A stretch of 52,501 nt of DNA from JANNMJ01 sp031397815. Its GTDB lineage: Bacteria > Bacteroidota > Bacteroidia > Cytophagales > Hymenobacteraceae. The translations under genes were made by a program, and so were the position numbers. Positions 16,021-24,728 of the stretch are shown here, piece by piece; the stretch's first letter is position 1; each line of letters begins with the position of its first letter. Under the pieces are notes generated by a model that saw only the letters and a list, made by a program, of their open reading frames with translations, was not told the origin of the DNA and searched no databases. The DNA is taken from positions 1 to 52,501 of the forward strand of contig JANNMJ010000054.1 of NCBI GenBank assembly GCA_031397815.1, written 5' to 3'.

Positions 16021-18457
16021 CCAAGTCCAGCTTCGCGACTACCAGCTCGACGCCATCGCCGAAGTACGCGCCGCCTTCAAGGCCCGCCATCGCCGGGTGA
16101 TTCTCGCCATCGCCACCGGCGGGGGTAAATGCCTCGGCAAGGGCACGCTCGTTATACTGGCTGATGGGCAGCGCATCCCCGTCGAATGCGTGGCGCCAGG
16201 TATGCTGCTGATGGGGCCGGACTCGCAACCCCGGCTCGTACTGAATACGTGTACAGGGCGCGAAGAGCTCTTCCGTATTTGCCCTACGCGGGGCGAATCG
16301 TGGGTCTGCAATCGCTCGCACATTCTTTCGCTGGTGGCGACGGGGCGAGCAGGCGGCATCCAAAAAGGCGAAGTCGTTAACCTGTCGGTTGATGACTATC
16401 TGCGCCTGTCGCGATCAACGAAGCACGTCCTCAAGCTGTACCGTACCGGCTTCGAGTTGACCCAGCGGGAGCAACCAATTCCGCCGCGCCTGTTGGGGCT
16501 GTGGATTGCCGACGGCGCAAAGGCCGCCGATACGTTCAAGATCACCACCAATAGCCTTGACAGCGAAACGTTCGAGTACCTGCGCAGCTTCGCAGACGGC
16601 GATTATCGCGTGGACATCGTACCCGACAACGACCGGGGCACGTGTCTGAAAGCGACCATCACGCGGGGCAAAATTGGCGGCGCGGCTAACCGCTACCTTG
16701 ACGCGGTCCGCACCTGCCTGATCGATGGACAGGTGCGCATTCCTGACGCGTACCTGCGTGCCAGCCGTGGGCAACGCCTGGAACTGCTGGCGGGCTTACT
16801 CGACGGTGACGGCTACCTACACCACGGACACTTTGAGATCGTCAGCGAGTACGACGGACTAGCCGACGACATCGCTTTTCTAGCCCAAAGCCTCGGATTC
16901 GGCGTCACGCGTAGCGTCAAGACGGTGCCCGGCTACGGCGACTATGCTCGACTGTTTATCTCTGGCGACACGCAGCTGATTCCGACGCTGCTACCCCGGC
17001 GTCAGGCGGAAGTGCGGCGCCAAAAGAAAAGCGTGCTGCGCACCGGTTTCGCGATGCAATCCATTGGCGAAGGCGAATACTACGGCTTTGAGTTGGAAGG
17101 CGACGGATTGTTTCTGCTCGGAGACTGCACGGTGACCCATAATACCACCGTCGCGGCCGATATCATCCGCTCGGCGAGCGAGAAGGGGCGCGTGCTCTTT
17201 CTCGCCCACCGGCAAGAGTTAGTTGACCAAGCGAAGAACCGCCTGCATCAATTCGGCATCCGCCCCGGCATCGTGATGGCGGGCTATACGATGGTCAACC
17301 GCACGGTGATGGTCGCCTCCGTGGCCACGCTCGTGCGGCGGCTGAGCACCTTCGCGCCTGATCACTTTAGCCTCATCATCGTCGACGAGTGTCATCACTC
17401 CGTCGCCGGCTCCTTCCAAAAGATCCTGAACCACTTCGCGGGTGCTGCCGTCGTGGGCCTCACGGCCACGCCGTACCGCCTCGACGGCAAAGGCCTCGGC
17501 GATATCTATCAGGAGCTGGTCGCGCCGATCCGGATTCCCGACCTCATCGAACGCGGCTACCTCGTGCCGACACGCGTCTTCGCGCCGCGTTCAGTCGATG
17601 TGACGGGCGTGAAGGTGACGGCCGGGGAGTACAACAGCGGCCAACTGTTCGACAAATTCAACAAGCGCGAAGTGTACGCGCAGGTCGTGGAAAACTACCT
17701 GCGCTTTGCCCGGGCCACGAAAGCCATCGTGTTCTGCGTGAACGTCGAGCACAGCCGCAACACCGTCGAGGCGTTCAATCAGGCGGGCATTTCGGCCCGG
17801 CACGTGGATGGTGAGTCCAGCGCCATCGAGCGCGCGCAGGCCATCGACGACTTCCGCACTGGCAAGGTGATGGTGCTCTCGAACGTCAACCTCTTCACCG
17901 AAGGGTTCGACCTGCCCGCCATCGAGACGGTGATTCTCAACCGGGCCACCAAGAGCAAGAGCCTGTACCTACAAATGGTCGGGCGGGGTCTGCGCCCAGT
18001 GCCGGGCAAAACGGCCTGCATCGTCATTGACCAGGGCGCCAACATCTACGCGCACGGCCCCGTCGAAGCGGACGAAGTACCGACCCTCGAAACGACCAAG
18101 AAGAAGACGACCGGCGTGGCGCCCGTGAAGGAATGCCCCAGCTGCTACCGTTTGCTGGCCACGTCGATCCGCACGTGCCCCGAATGCGGTCACGAGTTCC
18201 CGCCCCCGGCTGCCGAGTCGAAGGTCGTCGAGTTCGAAGAGGTACGCGTGGGCGGCCTGATTGCGGGCACCCGCAAGGCCCAACCGATGCCCGATCATCT
18301 GAAAGGCCGCCCCCTGTGGTCCCTATCGGAAGACGAGCTGCGCGAGGTCGCCCGGTTCCGCAACTACAAATCCGGCTGGGTGGATCACCAGATGGCGATG
18401 CGGGCACCCGCCCCGCAAGCGCAGCCGAAACCCATTTCCCTCCCCCTCGCCGTATGA
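16013..18457 (+). CDS. SF2 DEAD/DEAH-box helicase precursor containing an intein
   Basis: The precursor has 814 residues. Excision of the intein (C40-N377) leaves a helicase of 476 residues. Extein motifs: Q-motif-like RDYQLDAIAE (8-17), Walker A ATGGGK^TT interrupted by the intein, DECHH near residue 456, TATPYR near 483, and the second RecA lobe with MVGRGLRP (motif VI-type). Two CxxC pairs near 707-727 (CPSC ... CPEC) form a zinc ribbon. Because Walker A is broken, ATPase activity should require splicing. It probably unwinds DNA in phage replication or recombination with the SSB-like protein and the RecB-like nuclease downstream. The next gene overlaps its stop (ATGA). Confidence 0.9.
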   Translation: MSNQVQLRDYQLDAIAEVRAAFKARHRRVILAIATGGGKCLGKGTLVILADGQRIPVECVAPGMLLMGPDSQPRLVLNTCTGREELFRICPTRGESWVCNRSHILSLVATGRAGGIQKGEVVNLSVDDYLRLSRSTKHVLKLYRTGFELTQREQPIPPRLLGLWIADGAKAADTFKITTNSLDSETFEYLRSFADGDYRVDIVPDNDRGTCLKATITRGKIGGAANRYLDAVRTCLIDGQVRIPDAYLRASRGQRLELLAGLLDGDGYLHHGHFEIVSEYDGLADDIAFLAQSLGFGVTRSVKTVPGYGDYARLFISGDTQLIPTLLPRRQAEVRRQKKSVLRTGFAMQSIGEGEYYGFELEGDGLFLLGDCTVTHNTTVAADIIRSASEKGRVLFLAHRQELVDQAKNRLHQFGIRPGIVMAGYTMVNRTVMVASVATLVRRLSTFAPDHFSLIIVDECHHSVAGSFQKILNHFAGAAVVGLTATPYRLDGKGLGDIYQELVAPIRIPDLIERGYLVPTRVFAPRSVDVTGVKVTAGEYNSGQLFDKFNKREVYAQVVENYLRFARATKAIVFCVNVEHSRNTVEAFNQAGISARHVDGESSAIERAQAIDDFRTGKVMVLSNVNLFTEGFDLPAIETVILNRATKSKSLYLQMVGRGLRPVPGKTACIVIDQGANIYAHGPVEADEVPTLETTKKKTTGVAPVKECPSCYRLLATSIRTCPECGHEFPPPAAESKVVEFEEVRVGGLIAGTRKAQPMPDHLKGRPLWSLSEDELREVARFRNYKSGWVDHQMAMRAPAPQAQPKPISLPLAV
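16130..17143 (+). other. LAGLIDADG intein in helicase Walker A
   Basis: The intein has 338 residues. It starts at Cys (CLGKGTLVILADGQ) and ends VTHN, with Thr as the next extein residue. Splicing block B is visible as NRSH (residues about 94-97 of the precursor in WVCNRSHILSL). Two LAGLIDADG helices are present, LGLWIADG near precursor residue 160 and LAGLLDGDG near 260, both with their acidic residues. The homing endonuclease therefore looks intact. The insertion separates the Lys and Thr of the Walker A motif, a favoured site because a broken motif cannot be tolerated. It is a selfish element whose splicing could also act as a switch. Confidence 0.93.
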
Positions 18458-19272
18458 GTATTAATCTGACCCCGGCCGCCCTGACGATGCCGCACTTCAC
18501 GTTTCCCGGTTTCGCCTTCGACGAGAAGAAGCACCGTTATAGCTACAAGGGCCGCACGGTGCCCGGCGTGACGACCTTCCTCAAGCAGTTCGAAGAGCCC
18601 TTCGATGCGCCCGCCGTGGCTGCCCGCGTGGCCCTCAAGCGTAACGTACCTGTCGCCGACGTGCTCGCCGAGTGGGCGGCCGGACGGGACTACGCCTGTG
18701 AGATGGGCACGCTCACGCACGGCGGCGTCGAAGATTATTGGCGGCACGTGGCGGGCCTGACCGAATACCCGTTGGTGCCGCTGGCTCCCGGTGACCGGCT
18801 CGATCAGGACGTGGCCGTGCGGATAGCACGCTTCAAGATGCTCGCCTTCGACCGGCTGAAAGACTTCGCGCCGGAAGCCATCGAGCAGCGCGTGTTCGAT
18901 GTGCGGTGGTGGATTGCGGGCACCCTCGATGCGTTGCTGCGCGCGGCTAACGGCAAACGGTGGCTCGCCGACTGGAAGACCAATAAGCAGTTCCGCACGC
19001 CCGACGACTGCGAGTATGACCCGTGGGCACGGCGGATGCTGCCGCCCTTCGCCGACCTGTGGGACTGCGAGCTGGTGAAGTACTCGATTCAACTCTGCCT
19101 GTACTGGCTGGTGCTGGAGCGCGCAGGCATCGAAGTGGAAGGGGCGTTCCTGTGCTGGCTGCCCGCCGATAGCCCCGCCCGGCTCTTCAAGGTCATCGAC
19201 CTGCGGGCGCGGGTGGCGGACTATATGGAGTCGTTGGTAACGGAAACGCAGGAGGGAGGGGATGCGAAATGA
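18454..19272 (+). CDS. RecB/Cas4-like PD-(D/E)XK exonuclease
   Basis: The ATG at 18454 overlaps the helicase TGA, giving 272 residues. Visible motifs: a His/Glu region GTLTHGGVED near 85-95, GTLDALL near 155-161 (catalytic Asp), ADWKT near 171-175 (D-x-K), and the QLCLYWLVLE helix near 212-221 typical of RecB-family nucleases (PDDEXK_1). It probably processes DNA ends during phage recombination together with the SSB-like protein and the helicase. Its stop overlaps the next start by four bases. An iron-sulphur cluster is not evident. Confidence 0.8.
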   Translation: MSINLTPAALTMPHFTFPGFAFDEKKHRYSYKGRTVPGVTTFLKQFEEPFDAPAVAARVALKRNVPVADVLAEWAAGRDYACEMGTLTHGGVEDYWRHVAGLTEYPLVPLAPGDRLDQDVAVRIARFKMLAFDRLKDFAPEAIEQRVFDVRWWIAGTLDALLRAANGKRWLADWKTNKQFRTPDDCEYDPWARRMLPPFADLWDCELVKYSIQLCLYWLVLERAGIEVEGAFLCWLPADSPARLFKVIDLRARVADYMESLVTETQEGGDAK

Positions 19273-20285
19273 GCAACAACACGTTAAAAGCCCCCTTCCC
19301 GTGGTTCGGCGGCAAGTCCCGCGCCGCTGACCTTATCTGGCAGCGGTTTGGCGCCGTCGCTAACTACGTCGAACCCTTCGCGGGTAGCGCGGCCGTCCTG
19401 CTCGGTAAGCCCGCCCGGCTGCCCCGCGCAACCGAAACGCTCAACGATCTCGACGGCTTCATCTGCAACCTGTGGCGCGCTATTCAGGCCGACCCCGAAG
19501 CCGTAGCCCGCGCCGCCGATTGGCCCGTCTCGGAGCTGGATTTACACGCCCGCCATTCGTGGCTGGTGAACGAGCGCGCCACCCTCACCGAGCACCTGCA
19601 AGCCGACCCCACCTATTACGACGCGACTCTCGCGGGCTGGTGGGTCTGGGGGGCGTGCAGCTGGATTGGTTCGGGCTGGTGCAGCGGCAAAGGCCCGTGG
19701 CAGCGCATCGAAACAGCCGATGGCTTACGGTTGACGAACGTGAACGCCGGTAACAGCGGCACGGGCGTCAACCGTAAGCTTCCGCACCTAGGTGACGGCG
19801 GCACGGGCGTCAACCGTCAGCTTCCGCACCTAGGTGACGGGGGGAAGGGCGGCGTCCTGACGGACGCCCCGCCCGCGCTTGATTGGCTCCGCACGCTGGC
19901 TGAGCGCCTGCGTAGCGCCCGCATTACGTGCGGCGATTGGCGGCGCGTCACCGGCCCGTCCGTCACGACGAAGCACGGCCTGACGGGAATGGTCCTCGAC
20001 CCTCCCTATAACTCCGAAGACGCCGAGAACGACTGCTACGGTATCGCCCACACGAACGTAGCCGATGACGTGCGGGCGTGGTGCCTCGAAAACGGCGGCA
20101 ATCCCTTGCTGCGCATTGCGCTCTGTGGCTACGCCCACGACCACGACGAACTACTTGCCCACGGCTGGAGCGTCGAAAGCTGGAAGGCCCGAAAGGGCTA
20201 CCAAACGGACGGCGACAACAGCGCCCGTGAGCGCATCTGGTTTTCACCCGCCTGCCTCTCTCCAATGCCTAGCCTGTTCGATTAA
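19269..20285 (+). CDS. Dam-like (D12-class) adenine DNA methyltransferase
   Basis: This 338-residue N6-adenine methyltransferase of the alpha (D12) class has FPWFGGKSR (10-18), the AdoMet motif VEPFAGSAAVLLGK (about 35-48) and catalytic DPPY near residue 244. The region between about 160 and 200 contains two tandem copies of a 14-residue unit (GTGVNRKLPHLGDG), a recent 42-bp duplication in the part that usually carries target recognition or a loop. It probably protects phage DNA against host restriction, or the regulator responds to methylation. It overlaps both neighbours (ATGA and TAATG), so it belongs to the replication operon. Confidence 0.87.
   Translation: MSNNTLKAPFPWFGGKSRAADLIWQRFGAVANYVEPFAGSAAVLLGKPARLPRATETLNDLDGFICNLWRAIQADPEAVARAADWPVSELDLHARHSWLVNERATLTEHLQADPTYYDATLAGWWVWGACSWIGSGWCSGKGPWQRIETADGLRLTNVNAGNSGTGVNRKLPHLGDGGTGVNRQLPHLGDGGKGGVLTDAPPALDWLRTLAERLRSARITCGDWRRVTGPSVTTKHGLTGMVLDPPYNSEDAENDCYGIAHTNVADDVRAWCLENGGNPLLRIALCGYAHDHDELLAHGWSVESWKARKGYQTDGDNSARERIWFSPACLSPMPSLFD
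19758..19841 (+). repeat. 42-bp tandem duplication inside methylase gene
   Basis: Two adjacent copies (19758-19799 and 19800-19841) differ at only two positions. Both stay in frame and encode the 14-residue units in the Dam-like protein. The copy number could vary by slippage without breaking the gene. Confidence 0.9.
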
Positions 20286-22738
20286 TGATGGTCTCTATCT
20301 ATTCCAACATCAAAGACACGGCGGGGCAGGAAATGGCCCTCCCCGCTATCCTCGCGGGCATCCGGCAGGGCCAGTGGCGCGAAGCCGTTGAACGCGTGCG
20401 AGCAGCTCCCACCGATTCGAGCGAGCAAAAGGCGCTCAAAGAACTCCTGCCCAACTTCACGGGCAGTGGCACCTTCCGCGCCGGGCGCGCCGATAAGGAT
20501 ATCATCACGCACTCGCACCTGCTGTGGATGGACTTCGACACGAAGGACAACCCCGACGCCGAGCTGCTGACGCGCCGTGAGGAGCTAGCCGCCGACCCCT
20601 ACACCCGGTATCTCTACGTGAGCTGCCGGGGCGAAGGGTTCGCCGTGGCCGTGCCCATCGACCCGAAGCGCCACCGCGAAACGTTCGGCCACCTGATGGC
20701 CTACTACAAGCAGCGCTACGGCCTGACCGCCGACCGTAGGTGCAAAAACGAGGGGCGCGTGCGGTTCGTGAGCTACGACCCCGACCTCTTCGAGAACCCC
20801 GACGCGCTCACCTACACGATCCGCGGCTACCTCAAGACCGACCTTGAAGCGACCATCGCCAAGATCGAAGGGGCCAGCGTCGACCTGACGACCGATTACG
20901 CCGACTGGATCCGCATCGGCTTTGCCCTCGCCCACGAATGCGGGGAAGCGGGCCGCGACTACTTCCACCGCCTCAGCCGCTTCCACGCCAAGTACGACGA
21001 GGGCGCGTGCGATAAGAAGTACACCAGCTGCCTCAAGCAGCAGGGGAGTAGCAAGGCGACCATCGCCACGTTCTACTACCTCTGTCAGCAGGCGGGCATT
21101 GCCCCGGTCCGGACGATGGCCGCCGAGCTGACGTACCAGGTGCGGCAGGCCAAGCGCGCCGGTACCCAGCCCGACCGCGTGATTGCCGGACTCGTGGCGG
21201 GGCGCGGCCTCAACAAAGACGACGTGGAGACGCTGGTGAATGAGGTCTACAACGACGAACTCAAGACCATCACCGGGTTCTGGCACGTCGAGTACGACGC
21301 CAAGAAGGAGCGCCGCAGCATCACCGTGCCGCGCGAGCGGTGGAAGGCCTTCCTGACCGACGCCGGTTTCCGGCTTGTGACCACCTCGGCTAAGCCAACG
21401 CTTGCCCGCATCGAGGGGCAGATCGTACGCCCCGTGAAGGACTACGAAATCAAGCATTACGTCGTCGATGAATATCTGGCGTCGCTCCCCTTCGAGTTCT
21501 ACGGGCGTCCAGCGGAAGACGGCGAGCTGCCGGCCTTCTATCAGTTATACCGCACGGAGGTGATTGATCGGGTGATGGTGACGGAAGCGCTCTTCAAGGA
21601 GTCGCAGCTCGGGTTTCTACCCGCGCTGCCACAGGATGCGTTGGTGCGTGATACGGCGACGGAAGCGCGCTTCTTCTACAATAACTGTTGGGTGTCAGTA
21701 ACGGCGCAGGGCGTGACCCCGCGCCCCTATGAGGAGCTGCCCGGCTTGGTGTGGGCTGAGCAGGTGCGGCCCCGCGGTTTCGAGGTGCCGTTCGTCGATG
21801 AGATGGGCGACTTCGGAACGTTCATCCAGCGCATCACGGCGGGCAGCCCCGAACGCTTCAACGCCCTGCGCCGCGCGATGGGCTACTACCTGCACGGCTT
21901 CAAGGATGCGGCTATCAAGAAGGCCGTCATCCTCTGCGATGAAGCGGTCAGCGTGGCCGGGGAGCCGAACGGGGGCACCGGTAAGTCGCTGGTGTTTCAC
22001 GCGCTGGGGCATCTGGTGCCGGTCTGCGTCATCGACGGCAAGGGCTACGACGAACGCAACGATAAGGCGCTGCAACGGGTGACGGCGGCCACCCGCATCC
22101 TGTTCTTTGATGACCTGGAAGGGCGGAAGGTTCGCTTTGATCGCTTTTTCAATATGATCAGTGATGGCCTCGTGGTCAACCGGCATTACCTCGGCGAGGA
22201 AGCCATCCCCTACGACCGTTCCCCCAAGCTCGGGTTCGCCATCAACGACACGTTCGCCAGCCCCGGCGAGAGTCACGCGCGGCGGAAGGTGGAAATTGAA
22301 ATAGCCGCGCACTACTCGTCCCGGTGGACGCCGCTCGACGAGTTCAAGCGCCGCTTCTTCGATGACTGGAACGCCACCGAGTGGCAGCGGTTCGATGCCT
22401 TTATGCTCGACTCGTGCCGCCTGTTTCTCGCTCACGGGTTGCCCGGTACCACGTCCATCAACCTCAACCGCCGCAAGACGGCGCAGATGACGGGCGGCAA
22501 CGATGCGTTCATCGCCTTTATGGATGAGCAGCCCCGTGAGCACCCGTTGGCGATGGCCGACCTACGGCGGGCCTTCCGTGAGCAGGAGGGCATTGGGGAG
22601 CACGAGCTAGCCCATAACAAGTTCACGAGCTGGGTGAACGCTTACGCGGCGCACTACGGCATTCAGATCACTTCCGAGACGGTGTACGTGCCCGCGCTAC
22701 TCCGGAAAGCGGCCGCCATCACCATCCACAACAAGTAA
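20285..22738 (+). CDS. primase-helicase, VirE_N/BT4734-like N-terminus with SF3-like ATPase
   Basis: The 817-residue protein opens with a Bacteroidetes-type primase-like domain (about 1-190; LLWMDFDTKDN, then a strand-helix pattern with YVSCRGEG). A PriCT-like helical segment follows (about 200-270; YADWIRIGFALAHECGE). The C-terminal ATPase has Walker A EPNGGTGKS near 559-567 and Walker B ILFFDDLEG near 604, as in D5-type SF3 helicases. It is the likely replication initiator of the phage, coupling unwinding and priming. It overlaps the methylase stop. The large palindrome starts six bases after its stop codon, consistent with an adjacent origin. Confidence 0.85.
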   Translation: MMVSIYSNIKDTAGQEMALPAILAGIRQGQWREAVERVRAAPTDSSEQKALKELLPNFTGSGTFRAGRADKDIITHSHLLWMDFDTKDNPDAELLTRREELAADPYTRYLYVSCRGEGFAVAVPIDPKRHRETFGHLMAYYKQRYGLTADRRCKNEGRVRFVSYDPDLFENPDALTYTIRGYLKTDLEATIAKIEGASVDLTTDYADWIRIGFALAHECGEAGRDYFHRLSRFHAKYDEGACDKKYTSCLKQQGSSKATIATFYYLCQQAGIAPVRTMAAELTYQVRQAKRAGTQPDRVIAGLVAGRGLNKDDVETLVNEVYNDELKTITGFWHVEYDAKKERRSITVPRERWKAFLTDAGFRLVTTSAKPTLARIEGQIVRPVKDYEIKHYVVDEYLASLPFEFYGRPAEDGELPAFYQLYRTEVIDRVMVTEALFKESQLGFLPALPQDALVRDTATEARFFYNNCWVSVTAQGVTPRPYEELPGLVWAEQVRPRGFEVPFVDEMGDFGTFIQRITAGSPERFNALRRAMGYYLHGFKDAAIKKAVILCDEAVSVAGEPNGGTGKSLVFHALGHLVPVCVIDGKGYDERNDKALQRVTAATRILFFDDLEGRKVRFDRFFNMISDGLVVNRHYLGEEAIPYDRSPKLGFAINDTFASPGESHARRKVEIEIAAHYSSRWTPLDEFKRRFFDDWNATEWQRFDAFMLDSCRLFLAHGLPGTTSINLNRRKTAQMTGGNDAFIAFMDEQPREHPLAMADLRRAFREQEGIGEHELAHNKFTSWVNAYAAHYGIQITSETVYVPALLRKAAAITIHNK

Positions 22739-22743
22739 ACAAT

Positions 22744-22895
22744 AACATTCAAGAGTCTTGGAGTCTTGCTCCGCATGTCTTTTCCCCCTGTCCTTTCTTT
22801 TGTACTTTCTTTATTATACACATAAAAGAAAAGTACAAAAAAACAGAAAACAAGAAGGAATCATGCAGAGCAAGACTCCAAGACTCTTGAATGTT
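22744..22895. repeat. 152-bp imperfect palindrome with 34-bp arms, origin candidate
   Basis: The arms 22744-22777 and 22862-22895 are reverse complements with one mismatch. Each arm carries two tandem copies of an 8-bp unit, GAGTCTTG. The AT-rich centre holds a second dyad (TTTTGTACTTT / AAAGTACAAAA), so the whole region can fold into one long hairpin. It is far richer in AT than its surroundings and follows the primase-helicase gene directly. Candidate roles are the replication origin, a transcription attenuator or the scar of a small element. No target-site duplication is seen. Confidence 0.75.
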
Positions 22896-23105
22896 TCATT
22901 TAATCCCCTCCCGACAATGATTTTCTTGATCGTCCTCGTCCTGATTCTTTTCTACAATATCAAGCTCACGGCAGGGCCTTTCGTTTTGGACTGGACGCCC
23001 TTCGATAGCCCGATGCTCAAGTGCTACCGTCTGCCCGAAGACCCGCCCACGACCTGCTCACACGGCTACGAAGACACCAACGATTGCCCCGATTGCTGCC
23101 ATTAA
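22863..23105 (+). CDS. small membrane protein with Cys-rich tail, 80 residues
   Basis: The chosen ATG at 22863 lies in the right arm of the palindrome, so the first ten residues (MQSKTPRLLN) are encoded by repeat sequence. One membrane helix follows (about residues 19-37, IFLIVLVLILFYN). The C-terminus is Cys/His-rich and ends CPDCCH. A longer frame beginning with TTG at 22758 would cross the whole palindrome and is less likely. Translation may be affected by hairpin formation. The function is unknown. Confidence 0.5.
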   Translation: MQSKTPRLLNVSFNPLPTMIFLIVLVLILFYNIKLTAGPFVLDWTPFDSPMLKCYRLPEDPPTTCSHGYEDTNDCPDCCH

Positions 23106-23120
23106 TCATTACCCTCTCCA

Positions 23121-23477
23121 ATGTCTGTTGTCATCACCTCCGAAGCCCACCTGCAAGCCGCCTGTCATCGCTGGTTCAACGAGTCTTACCCCGCGTATCG
23201 CGGCTTGGGCTTTATGATTCACAATGACGGCAAGAAGTCTAAAGCCGCCGCCGCGACTGATAAAGCCCGTGGCTTAGTGGCAGGAATACCGGATTGGTGC
23301 CTTGCTGTACCTGTTGGCTCTGCTCACGGACTTTACATCGAGCTGAAGTTTGAAAAGGGAGTGCCCAGCAAAGCACAGGAAAGAATACACGAACTACTAG
23401 CCGCCCAAGGCTACCGCGTCGAAGTCGTCCGCACCGTCGAAGAATTTCAGGCCACCCTAACTCAATATCTGTCGTGA
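23121..23477 (+). CDS. VRR-NUC domain nuclease
   Basis: The 118-residue protein matches stand-alone VRR-NUC nucleases: an N-terminal helix with EAHLQAACHRWF, then GIPDWCLAVPV near 54-64 (catalytic Asp), LYIELKFEKG near 72-81 (E-x-K) and a trailing SKAQERIHELLAAQGY helix-strand. Phage members of this family act as Holliday-junction or branched-DNA nucleases and are often found near replication genes. It overlaps the next gene by four bases (GTGA). Confidence 0.88.
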   Translation: MSVVITSEAHLQAACHRWFNESYPAYRGLGFMIHNDGKKSKAAAATDKARGLVAGIPDWCLAVPVGSAHGLYIELKFEKGVPSKAQERIHELLAAQGYRVEVVRTVEEFQATLTQYLS

Positions 23478-23650
23478 CTCAGCCCCACGTTCGCACCCTG
23501 CCCCTCTCCGAGCTGCGCCGCCTCTACGCCACCCACACGGCGGCTGAATTGGTGATCCTCTACGGCTCCAGCGCCCGCGCCTGGTATGAGTATATGCGCC
23601 GACGGGGCATCCACAAGCAACCGCACTGTCGGCGCTCTATCAGTCCCTAA
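23474..23650 (+). CDS. small HTH-like protein, 58 residues
   Basis: A GTG start at 23474 overlaps the nuclease stop. The helical pattern LSELRRLYATHTAAELVILYG, followed by ARAWYEYMRRRG, has helix-turn-helix spacing. The C-terminus is basic (HKQPHCRRSI). It probably binds DNA and may regulate the late genes that follow. Confidence 0.55.
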   Translation: MTQPHVRTLPLSELRRLYATHTAAELVILYGSSARAWYEYMRRRGIHKQPHCRRSISP

Positions 23651-23659
23651 AAATATTTC

Positions 23660-24214
23660 GTGGAACTCCCTTTCCCTCACCCGTCCGGTGGGGGAAATTT
23701 GTTTCCCTCCTACGCTACTCTGTTCGTGTCCGCTTTCCTCACCTCTGCTACTCAGTGGCTTCCCGAAGCCCAAGCCCTGGCCACGCGCCGCACGGGTGAC
23801 GCAGACGCCGCGCACGAGGTGGTGATGGATTGCCTGCTCGACTGTGAAGCGGCCATCGGGCGGCGCCTGGTACCCCTTCCCCCCGAAGCCGCCCGCTTCT
23901 ACTACTTCCGCGCCCTCAATAAGCGCCTAAGCCGCCCCGAGCCAGCGGACGCCCCGATCACCGAGGATGTGGTGGCGCCCTCACCCACCGCCGACGCATC
24001 GCCCCTCGTGCACCGGATGCTCGTGGCCGCGCACGACCATTTCCCCGCCCTCGTCTATATGGCCTTCCTGCTGAGGTGGGCGGGGCTGAGCAGCCGGCAG
24101 GTGCAGGAGCAGCTCGGCATCTCCCACTCCATTATTCTCACCTACGACCGCCGCGTGAAAGCGTGGCTCTGTTCCCGCTTCCACGATGAGTACGAAGAAA
24201 TCCAGCCGGACTAA
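23660..24214 (+). CDS. sigma-70-region-4-like late regulator
   Basis: The 184-residue protein ends in an HTH resembling sigma region 4 (AGLSSRQVQEQLGISHSIIL, residues about 143-162). A helical N-terminal half carries a region-2-like segment (DADAAHEVVMDCLLDCE). The GTG at 23660 is the first start; a GTG at 23726 is an alternative. Proteins of this type just before the terminase genes often activate late transcription (compare ArpU/RinA-type regulators by position). It overlaps the small terminase gene by 29 bases. Confidence 0.6.
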   Translation: MELPFPHPSGGGNLFPSYATLFVSAFLTSATQWLPEAQALATRRTGDADAAHEVVMDCLLDCEAAIGRRLVPLPPEAARFYYFRALNKRLSRPEPADAPITEDVVAPSPTADASPLVHRMLVAAHDHFPALVYMAFLLRWAGLSSRQVQEQLGISHSIILTYDRRVKAWLCSRFHDEYEEIQPD

Positions 24215-24728
24215 ACCGGACAACTCAACGCAGGCGCGGACCGCGGCCATCAAAGCGCTGGGGAAGTGGCAGGGGGCGTTCCTGGAAGCGCTGAAGCTGA
24301 CGGGCAACATCACGGCGGCGTGCCGCGCGGCGAGCGTGGCGCGCAGCTGGGCGTATGACTGCTACGCACAGAATCAGCCGTTCGCGGCGCTCTGGGATGA
24401 GGCGATTGAGGAGGCGACCGATGCGCTCGAAGAGGAAGCGCGCAAGCGGGCGATGGGGGAGGGGCTGAGCTACAAGTTTGACAAAAGCGGCAAGCCCCTC
24501 AAGCACCCCGTGACGGGGCAGCCTTACGCCGAGCGGTGCGTGAGCGACGCGATGCTCACGCTGCTGCTCAAAGCGCACCGCCCCGAAAAATTCAAGGACC
24601 GCACGGAGACCACCCATCGCGGCGCGGTGGGCGTGGTCGATTTATCAAAGCTGACCGATGAGCAGCTACACCAGCTCGAACAAATCCAACACTTACTCAA
24701 ACCCGCTGATGATGCGCAAGAAGCATAA
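24186..24728 (+). CDS. terminase small subunit
   Basis: The 180-residue protein has an N-terminal helix-turn-helix (about 22-55; FLEALKLTGNITAACRAASV), the DNA-recognition domain of small terminases. A helical centre (EEATDALEEEARKRAMGEG) follows, then the conserved-looking SDAMLTLLLKAHRPEKFKDR (about 118-137) common in phage small terminases. It binds the pac or cos site and delivers DNA to the large subunit encoded one gene later. Confidence 0.82.
   Translation: MSTKKSSRTKPDNSTQARTAAIKALGKWQGAFLEALKLTGNITAACRAASVARSWAYDCYAQNQPFAALWDEAIEEATDALEEEARKRAMGEGLSYKFDKSGKPLKHPVTGQPYAERCVSDAMLTLLLKAHRPEKFKDRTETTHRGAVGVVDLSKLTDEQLHQLEQIQHLLKPADDAQEA

Noticed and set aside
19758..19841. CRISPR-like repeat
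   Set aside because: The two copies are adjacent without spacers and lie in frame inside a methylase gene; no cas genes are present.
20585..21457. 290-residue minus-strand frame within the primase-helicase gene
   Set aside because: It is antisense to a gene with clear motifs on the plus strand and has no promoter or family.
22744..22895. Insertion sequence or MITE bounded by the 34-bp inverted repeats
   Set aside because: There is no transposase and no target-site duplication at the arm ends. A structural or origin role fits better, although a MITE scar cannot be excluded.
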